Part shown: positions 47,151-60,520 of the stretch, one piece after another
How the letters are laid out: every line of letters starts with the position of its first letter
Position numbering within the stretch: the stretch's first letter is position 1
Source of the DNA: Ptiloglossa arizonensis
Lineage: Eukaryota; Arthropoda; Insecta; Hymenoptera; Colletidae
Length of the DNA: 64,000 nucleotides
Direction of reading: 5' to 3'
Assembly: GCF_051014685.1 (NCBI RefSeq)
Contig: NW_027478385.1
Span: 2,046,001 to 2,110,000 of the forward strand
Position numbers and translations under genes: made by a program
The notes under the pieces: generated by a model
The model's database searches: none
What the model was told of the DNA's origin: nothing
What the model saw: the letters and a program-made list of their open reading frames with translations, nothing else

Positions 47151-48157
47151 CCTATTGCATCTGAAAGCAGAAACTCTCCCGATTACAACGGTATGTGTAT
47201 CTTTCCCCTAGGTCATTGTAGTTATTGGTTTCGAGTATCAGACTTGCGAAAATTTAGATGGATTCACAACCATTCCTTAACTTCAAACTCCCATATCTCG
47301 CGAACGGATTGACGAACTCGAGAAATTCCTGTTGCGTCTGAAAGTAGAAACTCGCCCGATTACTGTGGTGTGTGTACTTTTCCCCCAGGCCATTCCAGTT
47401 ATTGGTTTCGAGTATCAGACTTGCGAAAATTTTGATGGTTCCTGAACCATTCCTTAACTTCAAACTCCCATGTCTCGCGAAAGGATTGACGAACTCGAGA
47501 AATTCCTGTTGCATCTGAAAGCAGAAACCCGCCCGATTACAATGGGGTGTGTACTTTTCTCCTAGGCCATTCTAGTTATTGGTTTCGAGTATCAGACCAG
47601 CGAAAATTTTATGGTTCCTCAACCATTCCTTAACTTCAAACTCCCATATCTCGCGAACGGATTGACGAACTCGAGAAATTCCTGTTGCATCTGAAAGCAG
47701 AAACTCGCCCGATTACAATGGTGTGTGTACTTTTCCCCTAGGCCATTCTAGTTATTGGCTTCGAGTATCAGACCAGCGAAAATTTTGATGGTTCCTCAAC
47801 CATTCCTTAACTTCAATCTCCCATATCTCGCGAACGGATTGACGAACTCGAGAAATTCCTGTTGCATCTGAAAGCAGAAACTCGCCCGATTACAACGGTA
47901 TGTGTATTTTTGCCCTAGGCAATAGTAGTTATTGGTTTCGAGTATCAGACTTGCGAAAATTTTTAATGTTTCTCAACCATTCCGTAACTTCAAACTCCCA
48001 TATCTCGCGAACGGATTGACGAACTCGAGAAATTCCTGTTGCATCTGAAAGCAGAAACTCGCCCGATTACAACGGCATGTGTATTTTTGCCCTAGGCAAT
48101 AGTAGTTATTGGTTTCGAGTATCAGACCAGCGAAAATTTTGATGGTTTCTCAACCAT

Positions 48158-51100
48158 TCCTTAACTTCAAACTCCCATATCTCGCGAAAGGATTGACGAA
48201 CTCAAGAAATTCCTGTAGCGTCTGAAAGTAGAAACTCGCCCGATTACTATGGTGTGTGTACTTTTCCCCTAGGCCATTCCAGTTTTTCGTTTCTAGCATC
48301 AGAATTGCGAAAAATTTGATGGTTTCTCAAACATTCCTTAACTTCAAGCTGCCATATTTCGCGAACGGATTGCCGAATCCGAAAAATTTCTGTTGCATCT
48401 GAAAGTAGAAACTCTCCCGATTACAACGCTATGTGTATTTTTCCCCTAGGCCATTGTAGTTATTTGTTTCGAGTATCAGACTTGCGAATATTGTGATGGT
48501 TTCTCAACCATTCCTTAACTTCAAACTCTCATATCTCGCGAACGGATTGACGAACTCGAGAAATTCCTGTTGCATCTGAAAGTAGAAACTCGCCCGATTA
48601 CAAAGGTATGTGTATTTTTCCCCTATGCCTTTGTAGTTATTGGTTTCGAGTTTCAGACTTGCGAAAATTTTGATGGTTCCTCAACCATTCCTTAACTTCA
48701 TACTCCCATATCTCGCGAACAGATTGACGAACTCGAGAAATTCCTGGTGCATCTGAAAGCAGAAACTCGCCCGATTACAATGGGGTGTGTACTTTTCCCC
48801 TAGGCCATTCCAGTTATTGGTTTCGAGTATCAGGCCAGCGAAAATTGTGATGGTTTCTCAACCATTCCTTAACTTCAAACTCCCATATCTCTCGAACGGA
48901 TAGACGAACTCGAATAATTCCGGTTGCATCTGAAAGTAGACACTCGCCCGATTACAAAGGTATGTGTATTTTACCCCTAGGCCTTTGTAGTTATTGGTTT
49001 CGAGTATCAGACCAGCAAAAATTTCGATGGTTTCTCAACCATTCCGTAACTTCAAACTCCCATATTTCGCGAACGGTTTGACGAACTCGAGAAATTCCTG
49101 TTGCATCTGACAGCAGAAACTCGCCCGATTACAACGGTATGTGTATTTCTGCCCTAGCCCATAGTAGTTATTGGTTTCGAGTATCAGACTTGCGAAATTT
49201 TGATGGTTTCTCAACCATACCTAAACTTCAAACTCCCATATCTCGCGAACGGATTGAAGAACTCGAGAAATTCCTGTTGCGTCTGAAAGTAGAAACTCGC
49301 CCGATTACTATGGTGTGTGTACTTTTCCCCCAGGCCATTCCAGTTATTGGTTTCGAGTATCAGACTTGCGAAAATTTTGATGGTTCCTCAACCATTCCTT
49401 AACTTCAAACTCCCATGTCTCGCGAAAGGATTGACGAACTCGAGAAATTCCTGTTGCATCTGAAAGCAGAAACTCGCCCGATTACAATGGGGTGTGTACT
49501 TTTCCCCTAGGCCATTCCAGTTATTGGTTTCGAGTATCAGGCCAGCGAAAATTTTGATGGTTCCTCAACCATTCCTTAACTTCAAACTCCCATATCTCGC
49601 GAACGGATTGACGAACTCGAGAAATTCCTTTTGCATCTAAAAGTAGAAACTCGCCCGATTACAATGGTGTGTGTATTTTTGCCCTAGGACATAGTAGTTA
49701 TTGGTTTCGTGTATCAGACTTACTAAAATTTTGATGGTTTCTCAACCATTCCTTAACTTCAAACTCCCATATCTCTCGAACGGATAGACGAACTCGAATA
49801 ATTCCGGTTGCATCTGAAAGTAGAAACTCGCCCGATTACAAAGGTATGTGTATTTTTCCCCTAGGCCTTTGTAGTTATTGGTTTCGAGTTTCAGACTTGC
49901 GAAAATTTTGATGGTTCCTCAACCATTCCTTAACTTCAAACTCCCATATCTCGCGAAAGGATTGACGAACTCGAGAAATTCCTATTGCATCTGAAAGTAG
50001 AAACTCGCCCGATTACAAAGGTATCTGTATTTTTCCCCTAGGCCGTTGTAGTTATTGGTTTCGCGTATCATACTTGCGAAAATTTTGATGGTTTCTCAAG
50101 CATTCCTTAGTTTCAAACTACCATATCTCGCGAACGGATTAACAGAACCGAAAAATTTCTGTTGCATCTGAAAGTAGAAACTCGCCCGATTACAAGGGTA
50201 TGCGTATTTTTCCCCTAGGCCATTCCAGTTATTGGTTTCGAGTATCAGACCAGCGAAAATTTCGATGGTTTCTCAACCATTCCGTAACTTCAAACTCCCA
50301 TATTTCGCGAACGGATTGACGAACTCGAGAAATTCCTGTTGCATCTGACAGCAGAAACTCGCCCGATTACAACGGTATGTGTATTTCTGCCCTAGCCCAT
50401 AGTAGTTATTGGTTTCGAGTATCAGACTTGCGAAATTTTGATGGTTTCTCAACCATACCTTAACTTCAAACTCCCATATCTCGCGAACGGATTGAAGAAC
50501 TCGAGAAATTCCTGTTGCGTCTGAAAGTAGAAACTCGCCCGATTACTATGGTGTGTGTACTTTTCCCCCAGGCCATTCCAGTTATTGGTTTCGAGTATCA
50601 GACTTGCGAAAATTTTGATGGTTCCTCAACCATTCCTTAACTTCAAACTCCCATGTCTCGCGAAAGGATTGACGAACTCGAGAAATTCCTGTTGCATCTG
50701 AAAGCAGAAACTCGCCCGATTACAATGGGGTGTGTACTTTTCCCCTAGGCCATTCCAGTTATTGGTTTCGAGTATCAGGCCAGCGAAAATTTTGATGGTT
50801 CCTCAACCATTCCTTAACTTCAAACACCCATATCTCGCGAACGGATTGACGAACTCGAGAAATTCCTTTTGCATCTAAAAGTAGAAACTCGCCCGATTAC
50901 AATGGTGTGTGTATTTTTGCCCTAGGACATAGTAGTTATTGGTTTCGTGTATCAGACTTACTAAAATTTTGATGGTTTATCAACCATTCCTTAACTTCAA
51001 ACTCCCATATCTCTCGAACGGATAGACGAACTCGAATAATTCCGGTTGCATCTGAAAGTAGAAACTCGCCCGATTACAAAGGTATGTGTATTTTTCCCCT

Positions 51101-54100
51101 AGGCCTTTGTAGTTATTGGTTTCGCGTATCATACTTGCGAAAATTTTGATGGTTTCTCAAGCATTCCTTAATTTCAAACTCCCATATCTCGCGAAAGGAT
51201 TGACGAACTCGAGAAATTCCTGTAGCGTCTGAAAGTAGAAACTCGCCCGATTACTATGGTGTGTGTACTTTTCCCCTAGGCCAGTCCAGTTTTTCGTTCC
51301 TAGCATCAGAATTGCGAAAAATTTGATGGTTTCTCAAACATTCCTTAACTTCAAGCTGCCATATTTCGCGAACGGATTGCCGAATCCGAAAAATTTCTGT
51401 TGCATCTGAAAGTAGAAACTCTCCCGATTACAACGCTATGTGTATTTTTCCCCTAGGCCATTGTAGTTATTTGTTTCGAGTATCAGACTTGCGAATATTG
51501 TGATGGTTTCTCAACCATTCCTTAACTTCAAACTCTCATATCTCGCGAATGGATTGACGAACTCGAGAATTTCCTGTTGCATCTGAAAGTAGAAACTCGC
51601 CCGATTACAAAGGTATGTGTATTTTTCCCCTAGGCCTTTGTAGTTATTGGTTTCGAGTATCAGACTTGCGAAAATTTTGATTGTTTCTCAGCCATTCCTT
51701 AACTTCAAACTCCCATATCTCTCGAACGGATAGACGAACTCGAAAAATTCCGGTTGCATCTGAAAGTAGAAACTCGCCCGATTACAAAGGTATGTGTATT
51801 TTTCCCCTAGGCAATTCCAGTTATTGGTTTCGAGTATCAGACCAGCGAAAATTTTGATGGTTTCTCAACCATTCCGTAACTTCAAACTCCCATATTTCGC
51901 GAACGGATTGACGAACTCGAGAAATTCCTGTTGCATCTGAAAGCAGAAACTCGCCCGATTACAATGGGGTGTGTACTTTTCCCCTAGGCCATTCCAGTTA
52001 TTGGTTTCGAGTATCAGACCAGCGAAAATTTTGATGGTTCCTCAACCATGCCTTAACTTCAAACTGCCATATCTCGCGAACGGATTGACGAACTCGAGAA
52101 ATTCCTGTTGCATCTGAAAGCAGAAACTCGCCCGATTACAATGGAGTGTGTACTTTTCCCCTAGGCCATTCCAGTTATTGGTTTCGAGTATCAGGCCAGC
52201 GAAAATTGTGATGGTTTCTCAACCATTCCTTAACTTCAAACTCCCATATACTCTCGAACGGATAGACGAACTCGAATAATTCCGGTTGCATCTGAAAGTA
52301 GAAACTCGCCCGATTACAAAGGTATGTGTATTTTTCCCCTAGGCCTTTGTAGTTATTGGTTTCGAGTTTCAGACTTGCGAATATTTTGATGGTTCCTCAA
52401 CCATTCCTTAACTTCAAACTCCCATATCTCGCGAAAGGATTGACGAACTCGAGAAATTCCTATTGCATCTGAAAGTAGAAACTCGCCCGATTACAAAGGT
52501 ATGTGTATTTTTCCCCTAGGCCTTTGTAGTTATTGGTTTCGCGTATCATACTTGCGAAAATTTTGATGGTTTCTCAAGCATTCCTTAGTTTCAAACTACC
52601 ATATCTCGCGAACGGATTAACAAAACCGAAAAATTTCTGTTGCATCTGAAAGTAGAATCTCGCACGATTACAAGGGTATGTGTATTTTTCCCCTAGGCAA
52701 TTCCAGTTATTGGTTTCGAGTATCAGACCAGCGAAAATTTTGATGGTTTCTCAACCATTCCGTAACTTCAAACTCCCATATTTCGCGAACGGATTGACGA
52801 ACTCGAGAAATTCCTGTTGCATCTGACAGCAGAAACTCGCCCGATTACAACGGTATGTGTATTTTTGCCCTAGCCCATAGTAGTTATTGGTTTCGAGTAT
52901 CAGACTTGCGAAATTTTGAAGGTTTCTCAACCATACCTTAACTTCAAACTCCCATATCTCGCGAACGGATTGAAGAACTCGAGAAATTCCTGTTGCGTCT
53001 GAAAGTAGAAACTCGCCCGATTACTATGGTGTGTGTACTTTTCCCCCGGGCCATTCCAGTTATTGGTTTCGAGTATCAGACTTGCGAAAATTTTGATGGT
53101 TCCTCAACCATTCCTTAACTTCAAACTCCCATGTCTCGCGAAAGGATTGACGAACTCGAGAAATTCCTGTTGCATCTGAAAGCAGAAACTCGCCCGATTA
53201 CCATGGTATGTGTATTTCTGCCCTAGGCCACACTAGTTATTGGTTTCGAGTATCAGACTTGCAAAAATTGTGATGGTTTCTTAACCATTCCTTAACTTCA
53301 AACTCCCATATCTCGCGAAAGGATTGACGAACTCGAGAAATTCCTGTTGCATCTGAAAGCAGAAACTCTCCCGATTACATCGCTATGTGTATTTTTCCCC
53401 TAGGCCGATGTAGTTATTTGTTTCGAGTATCAGACTTGCGAAAATTTTGATGGTTTCTCAACCATTCCTTATCTTCAAACTCCCATATCTCGCGAACGGA
53501 TTGACGAACTCGAGAAATTCCTGTTGCATCTGAAAGCAGAAACTCGCCCGATTACAACGGTATGTGTATTTCTGCCCTAGGCCACAGTAGTTATTGGTTT
53601 CGAGTATCAGACTTGCAAAAATTGTGATGGTTTCTTAACCATTCCTTAACTTCAAACTCCCATATCTCGCGAAAGGATTGACGAACTCGAGAAATTCCTG
53701 TTGCATCTGAAAGCAGAAACTCTCCAGATTACATCGCTATGTGTATTTTTCCCCTAGGCCGATGTAGTTATTTGTTTCGAGTATCAGACTTGCGAAAATT
53801 TTGATGGTTTCTCAACCATTCCTTATCTTCAAACTCCCATATCTCGCGAACGGATTGACGAACTCGAGAAATTCCTGTTGCATCTGAAAGCAGAAACTCG
53901 CCCGATTACAACGGTATGTGTATTTCTGCCCTAGGCCACAGTAGTTATTGGTTTCGAGAATCAGACTTGCAAAAATTGTGATGGTTTCTTAACCATTCCT
54001 TAACTTCAAACTCCCATATCTCGCGAAAGGATTGACGAACTCGAGAAATTCCTATTGCATCTGAAAGCAGAAACTCTCCCGATTACAACGGTATGTGTAT

Positions 54101-54794
54101 CTTTCCCCTAGGTCATTGTAGTTATTGGTTTCGAGTATCAGACTTGCGAAAATTTAGATGGATTCACAACCATTCCTTAACTTCAAACTCCCATATCTCG
54201 CGAACGGATTGACGAACTCGAGAAATTCCTGTTGCGTCTGAAAGTAGAAACTCGCCCGATTACTGTGGTGTGTGTACTTTTCCCCCAGGCCATTCCAGTT
54301 ATTGGTTTCGAGTATCAGACTTGCGAAAATTTTGATGGTTCCTGAACCATTCCTTAACTTCAAACTCCCATGTCTCGCGAAAGGATTGACGAACTCGAGA
54401 AATTCCTGTTGCATCTGAAAGCAGAAACCCGCCCGATTACAATGGGGTGTGTACTTTTCTCCTAGGCCATTCTAGTTATTGGTTTCGAGTATCAGACCAG
54501 CGAAAATTTTATGGTTCCTCAACCATTCCTTAACTTCAAACTCCCATATCTCGCGAACGGATTGACGAACTCGAGAAATTCCTGTTGCATCTGAAAGCAG
54601 AAACTCGCCCGATTACAATGGTGTGTGTACTTTTCCCCTAGGCCATTCTAGTTATTGGCTTCGAGTATCAGACCAGCGAAAATTTTGATGGTTCCTCAAC
54701 CATTCCTTAACTTCAATCTCCCATATCTCGCGAACGGATTGACGAACTCGAGAAATTCCTGTTGCATCTGAAAGCAGAAACTCGCCCGATTACA
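48158..54794 (+). repeat. ~6.6-kb superblock, copy 2
   Basis: Second copy of 41,968-47,894 with extra monomers. An insertion near 49,850-50,340 brings a 'gagtttcag' / 'cctattgc' / 'ccttagtttcaaactacc' series with private 'gtatctgtat', 'ggccgttgtag' and 'attaacagaaccg'. A second, 51,911-52,265, is a 'ccagcg' dimer with an extra base in 'catatactctcg'. The local dimer duplication of copy 1 at 43.0-43.6 kb is absent. Confidence 0.88.
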
Positions 54795-55416
54795 ATGGTA
54801 TGTGGATTTTTGCCCTAGGCCATAATAGTTATTGGTTCCGAGTATCAGACTTGCGAAAATTTTGATGGTTTCTCAACCATTCCTTAACTTCAAACTCCCA
54901 TATCTCGCGAACGGAATGACGAACTCGAGAAATTCCTGCTGCATCTGAAGGTAGAAGCTCGCCCGATTACAACGGTATGTGTATTTTTGCCCTAGGCAAT
55001 AGTAGTTATTGGTTTCGAGTATCAGACTTGCGAAAATTTTTAATGTTTCTCAACCATTCCGTAACTTCAAACTCCCATATCTCGCGAACGGATTGACGAA
55101 CTCGAGAAATTCCTGTTGCATCTGAAAGCAGAAACTCGCCCGATTACAACGGCATGTGTATTTTCGCCCTAGGCAATAGTAGTTATTGGTTTCGAGTATC
55201 AGACCAGCGAAAATTTTGATGGTTTCTCAACCATTCCTTAACTTCAAACTCCCATATCTCGCGAACGGATTGACGAACTCGAGAAATTCCTGTTGCATCT
55301 GAAAGCAGAAACCCGCCCGATTACAATGGGGTGTGTACTTTTCTCCTGGGCCATTCTAGTTATTGGTTTCGAGTATCAGACCAGCGAAAATTTTGATGGT
55401 TCCTCAACCATTCCTT
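52055..55416 (+). repeat. 19-monomer tandem unit (3,362 bp), copy 1
   Basis: Repeated immediately at +3,362 bp (19 x 177 minus 1). Start marker is 'cttcaaactgccatatc' at about 52,055 and 55,417; the rare one-base insertion 'catatactctcg' lies at 52,247 and 55,609. It contains the A-B-A-B-A dimer run, the 'gattcacaaccattcc' monomer at 54,161, 'gattactgtggtg', 'ggttcctgaacc', and the 'ggttccgag' monomer near 54,834. It overlaps the right part of superblock copy 2. Confidence 0.92.
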
Positions 55417-58400
55417 AACTTCAAACTGCCATATCTCGCGAACGGATTGACGAACTCGAGAAATTCCTGTTGCATCTGAAAGCAGAAACTCGCCCGATTA
55501 CAATGGAGTGTGTACTTTTCCCCTAGGCCATTCCAGTTATTGGTTTCGAGTATCAGGCCAGCGAAAATTGTGATGGTTTCTCAACCATTCCTTAACTTCA
55601 AACTCCCATATACTCTCGAACGGATAGACGAACTCGAATAATTCCGGTTGCATCTGAAAGTAGAAACTCGCCCGATTACAAAGGTATGTGTATTTTTCCC
55701 CTAGGCCTTTGTAGTTATTGGTTTCGAGTTTCAGACTTGCGAATATTTTGATGGTTCCTCAACCATTCCTTAACTTCAAACTCCCATATCTCGCGAAAGG
55801 ATTGACGAACTCGAGAAATTCCTATTGCATCTGAAAGTAGAAACTCGCCCGATTACAAAGGTATGTGTATTTTTCCCCTAGGCCTTTGTAGTTATTGGTT
55901 TCGCGTATCATACTTGCGAAAATTTTGATGGTTTCTCAAGCATTCCTTAGTTTCAAACTACCATATCTCGCGAACGGATTAACAAAACCGAAAAATTTCT
56001 GTTGCATCTGAAAGTAGAAACTCGCACGATTACAAGGGTATGTGTATTTTTCCCCTAGGCAATTCCAGTTATTGGTTTCGAGTATCAGACCAGCGAAAAT
56101 TTTGATGGTTTCTCAACCATTCCGTAACTTCAAACTCCCATATTTCGCGAACGGATTGACGAACTCGAGAAATTCCTGTTGCATCTGACAGCAGAAACTC
56201 GCCCGATTACAACGGTATGTGTATTTTTGCCCTAGCCCATAGTAGTTATTGGTTTCGAGTATCAGACTTGCGAAATTTTTAAGGTTTCTCAACCATACCT
56301 TAACTTCAAACTCCCATATCTCGCGAACGGATTGAAGAACTCGAGAAATTCCTGTTGCGTCTGAAAGTAGAAACTCGCCCGATTACTATGGTGTGTGTAC
56401 TTTTCCCCCGGGCCATTCCAGTTATTGGTTTCGAGTATCAGACTTGCGAAAATTTTGATGGTTCCTCAACCATTCCTTAACTTCAAACTCCCATGTCTCG
56501 CGAAAGGATTGACGAACTCGAGAAATTCCTGTTGCATCTGAAAGCAGAAACTCGCCCGATTACCATGGTATGTGTATTTCTGCCCTAGGCCACACTAGTT
56601 ATTGGTTTCGAGTATCAGACTTGCAAAAATTGTGATGGTTTCTTAACCATTCCTTAACTTCAAACTCCCATATCTCGCGAAAGGATTGACGAACTCGAGA
56701 AATTCCTGTTGCATCTGAAAGCAGAAACTCTCCCGATTACATCGCTATGTGTATTTTTCCCCTAGGCCGATGTAGTTATTTGTTTCGAGTATCAGACTTG
56801 CGAAAATTTTGATGGTTTCTCAACCATTCCTTATCTTCAAACTCCCATATCTCGCGAACGGATTGACGAACTCGAGAAATTCCTGTTGCATCTGAAAGCA
56901 GAAACTCGCCCGATTACAACGGTATGTGTATTTCTGCCCTAGGCCACAGTAGTTATTGGTTTCGAGTATCAGACTTGCAAAAATTGTGATGGTTTCTTAA
57001 CCATTCCTTAACTTCAAACTCCCATATCTCGCGAAAGGATTGACGAACTCGAGAAATTCCTGTTGCATCTGAAAGCAGAAACTCTCCCGATTACATCGCT
57101 ATGTGTATTTTTCCCCTAGGCCGATGTAGTTATTTGTTTCGAGTATCAGACTTGCGAAAATTTTGATGGTTTCTCAACCATTCCTTATCTTCAAACTCCC
57201 ATATCTCGCGAACGGATTGACGAACTCGAGAAATTCCTGTTGCATCTGAAAGCAGAAACTCGCCCGATTACAACGGTATGTGTATTTCTGCCCTAGGCCA
57301 CAGTAGTTATTGGTTTCGAGTATCAGACTTGCAAAAATTGTGATGGTTTCTTAACCATTCCTTAACTTCAAACTCCCATATCTCGCGAAAGGATTGACGA
57401 ACTCGAGAAATTCCTGTTGCATCTGAAAGCAGAAACTCTCCCGATTACAACGGTATGTGTATCTTTCCCCTAGGTCATTGTAGTTATTGGTTTCGAGTAT
57501 CAGACTTGCGAAAATTTAGATGGATTCACAACCATTCCTTAACTTCAAACTCCCATATCTCGCGAACGGATTGACGAACTCGAGAAATTCCTGTTGCGTC
57601 TGAAAGTAGAAACTCGCCCGATTACTGTGGTGTGTGTACTTTTCCCCCATGCCATTCCAGTTATTGGTTTCGAGTATCAGACTTGCGAAAATTTTGATGG
57701 TTCCTGAACCATTCCTTAACTTCAAACTCCCATGTCTCGCGAAAGGATTGACGAACTCGAGAAATTCCTGTTGCATCTGAAAGCAGAAACCCGCCCGATT
57801 ACAATGGGGTGTGTACTTTTCTCCTAGGCCATTCTAGTTATTGGTTTCGAGTATCAGACCAGCGAAAATTTTATGGTTCCTCAACCATTCCTTAACTTCA
57901 AACTCCCATATCTCGCGAACGGATTGACGAACTCGAGAAATTCCTGTTGCATCTGAAAGCAGAAACTCGCCCGATTACAATGGGGTGTGTACTTTTCCCC
58001 TAGGCCATTCTAGTTATTGGCTTCGAGTATCAGACCAGCGAAAATTTTGATGGTTCCTCAACCATTCCTTAACTTCAATCTCCCATATCTCGCGAACGGA
58101 TTGACGAACTCGAGAAATTCCTGTTGCATCTGAAAGCAGAAACTCGCCCGATTACAATGGTATGTGGATTTTTGCCCTAGGCCATAATAGTTATTGGTTC
58201 CGAGTATCAGACTTGCGAAAATTTTGATGGTTTCTCAACCATTCCTTAACTTCAAACTCCCATATCTCGCGAACGGAATGACGAACTCGAGAAATTCCTG
58301 CTGCATCTGAAGGTAGAAGCTCGCCCGATTACAACGGTATGTGTATTTTTGCCCTAGGCAATAGTAGTTATTGGTTTCGAGTATCAGACTTGCGAAAATT

Positions 58401-58775
58401 TTTAATGTTTCTCAACCATTCCGTAACTTCAAACTCCCATATCTCGCGAACGGATTGACGAACTCGAGAAATTCCTGTTGCATCTGAAAGCAGAAACTCG
58501 CCCGATTACAACGGCATGTGTATTTTTGCCCTAGGCAATAGTAGTTATTGGTTTCGAGTATCAGACCAGCGAAAATTTTGATGGTTTCTCAACCATTCCT
58601 TAACTTCAAACTCCCATATCTCGCGAACGGATTGACGAACTCGAGAAATTCCTGTTGCATCTGAAAGCAGAAACCCGCCCGATTACAATGGGGTGTGTAC
58701 TTTTCTCCTGGGCCATTCTAGTTATTGGTTTCGAGTATCAGACCAGCGAAAATTTTGATGGTTCCTCAACCATTC
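55417..58775 (+). repeat. 19-monomer tandem unit (3,362 bp), copy 2
   Basis: Near-identical continuation of 52,055-55,416. Few differences: 'gaaatttttaagg' for 'gaaattttgaagg' near 56,274, 'ttcccccatgcc' for 'ttcccccaggcc' near 57,645, and 'ggggtgtgtac' for 'ggtgtgtgtac' near 57,983. It ends near 58,775, where 'ctcccatatctcgtg' replaces 'ctgccatatctcgcg'. Confidence 0.92.
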
Positions 58776-59460
58776 CTTAACTTCAAACTCCCATATCTCG
58801 TGAACGGATTGACGAACTCGAGAAATTCCTGTCGCATCTGAAAGCAGAAACTCGCCCGATTACAATGGGGTGTGTACTTTTCCCCTAGGCCATTCTAGTT
58901 ATTGGCTTCGAGTATCAGACCAGCGAAAATTTTGATGGTTCCTCAACCATTCCTTAACTTCAAACTCCCATATCTCGCGAACGGATTGACGAACTCGAGA
59001 AATTCGTGTTGCATCTGAAAGCAGAAACTCGCCCGATTACAATGGTATGTGGATTTTTGCCCTAGGCCATAATAGTTATTGGTTCCGAGTATCAGACTTG
59101 CGTAAATTTTGATGGTTTCTCAACCATTCCTTAACTTCAAACTCCCATATCTCGCGAACGGAATGACGAACTCGAGAAATTCCTGCTGAATCTGAAGGTA
59201 GAAGCTCGCCCGATTACAACGGTATGTGTATTTTTGCCCTAGGCAATAGTAGTTATTGGTTTCGAGTATCAGACTTGCGAAAATTTTTAATGTTTCTCAA
59301 CCATTCCGTAACTTCAAACTCCCATATCTCGCGAACGGATTGACGAACTCGAGAAATTCCTGTTGCATCTGAAAGCAGAAACTCGCCCGATTACAATGGC
59401 ATGTGTATTTTTGCCCTAGGCAATAGTAGTTATTGGTTTCGAGTATCAGACTTGCGAAAA
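58161..59460 (+). repeat. 5-monomer (885 bp) duplication with partial second copy
   Basis: The 'tatgtggatttttgccc' marker at 58,161 recurs at 59,046 (+885 = 5 x 177). Both are followed by 'ggttccgag', 'acggaatgacg', 'ctgaaggtagaagctcg' and the 'aatttttaatgtttctc' monomer. Copy 2 has 'cttgcgtaaattttg' and 'ctgctgaatctg', and it ends near 59,450 where 'cagacttgcg' replaces 'cagaccagcg'. Its 885-bp length equals that of the HOR at 19.8-21.6 kb, but the monomers differ. Confidence 0.86.
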
Positions 59461-60520
59461 TTTTGATGGTTTCTCAACCATTCCTTAACTTCAAACTCCC
59501 ATATCTCGCGAACAGGTTGACCAACTCGAGAAATTCCTGTTGCATCTGAAAGCAGAAACTCGCCCGATTACAATGGCATGTGTATTTTTGCCCTGGGCCA
59601 TAGTAGTTATTGGTTTCGAGTATCAGACTTGCGAAAATTTTGAAGGTTTCTCAACCATTCCTTAACTTCAAACTCCCATATCTCGCGAACGGATTGACGA
59701 ACTCGAGAAATTCCTGTTGCATCTGAAAGCAGAAACGCGCCCGATTACAACGGTATGTTTATTTTTGCCCTGGGCAATTGTAGTTATTGGTTTCGAGTAT
59801 CAGACTTGCAAAAATTTTAACGGTTTCTGAACCATTCCTTAACTTCAAACTCCCATATCTCGCGAACGGATTGACGAACTCGAGAAATTCCTGTTGCATC
59901 TGAAAGCAGAAACCCGCCCGATTACAATGGGGTGTGTACTTTTCTCCTGGGCCATTCTAGTTATTGGTTTCGAGTATCAGACCAGCGAAAATTTTGATGG
60001 TTTCTCAACCATTCCTTAACTTCAAACTCCCATATCTCCGCGAACGGATTAAAGAACTGGAGATATTCCTGTTGCATCTGAAAGTAGAAACTCGCCCGAT
60101 TTCAACGGTATGTGTATTTTTGCCCTAGGCAATTGTAGTTATTGGTTTCGAGTATCAGACCAGCGAAAATTTTGATGGTTTCTCAACCATTCCTTAACTT
60201 CAAACTCCCATATCTCGCGAACGGATTGACGAACTCGAGAAATTCCTGTTGCATCTGAAAGCAGAAACGCGCCCGATTACAACGGTATGTTTATTTTTGC
60301 CCTGGGCAATTGTAGTTATTGGTTTCGAGTATCAGACTTGCAAAAATTTTAACGGTTTCTGAACCATTCCTTAACTTCAAACTCCCATATCTCGCGAACG
60401 GATTGACGAACTTGAGAAATTCCTGTTGCATCTGAAAGTAGAAACCCGCCCGAATACAACGGTATGTGTATTTTCCCTAGGCAGTAGAAGTTATTGGTTT
60501 CGAGTATCAGACTTGCGAAA
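59461..60520 (+). repeat. 3-monomer (532 bp) duplication and divergent units
   Basis: 'cagaaacgcgcccgattac' with 'ggtatgtttatttttgccc' at 59,731 recurs at 60,263, 532 bp on (3 x 177 plus 1). Both lead to 'gcaaaaattttaacgg' and 'tttctgaacc'. The extra base is the c insertion in 'atatctccgcgaacgg' near 60,036. Other rare changes here: 'gaacaggttgacc' near 59,511, 'gattaaagaactggag' near 60,048, 'gatttcaacgg' near 60,099, and a shortened 'gtattttccctaggcag' tail near 60,468. Confidence 0.82.

Larger units (their letters stand above)
41968..48157 (+). repeat. ~6.2-kb superblock, copy 1
   Basis: Matches copy 2 in three steps of growing offset: 41,968-43,207 with 48,158-49,397 (+6,190), 43,800-45,365 with 50,345-51,910 (+6,545), 45,366-47,894 with 52,266-54,794 (+6,900). 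Each step of 355 bp is two monomers. Markers: 'gaactcaagaaattcc' at 42,008 and 48,198, 'cccctatgcctttg' near 42,430 and 48,620, 'ccatacctaaacttc' near 43,025 and 49,215, 'ggccagtccag' with 'gttcctagca' at 44,751 and 51,296, 'ttcccccgggcc' near 46,142 and 53,042. Confidence 0.9.
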
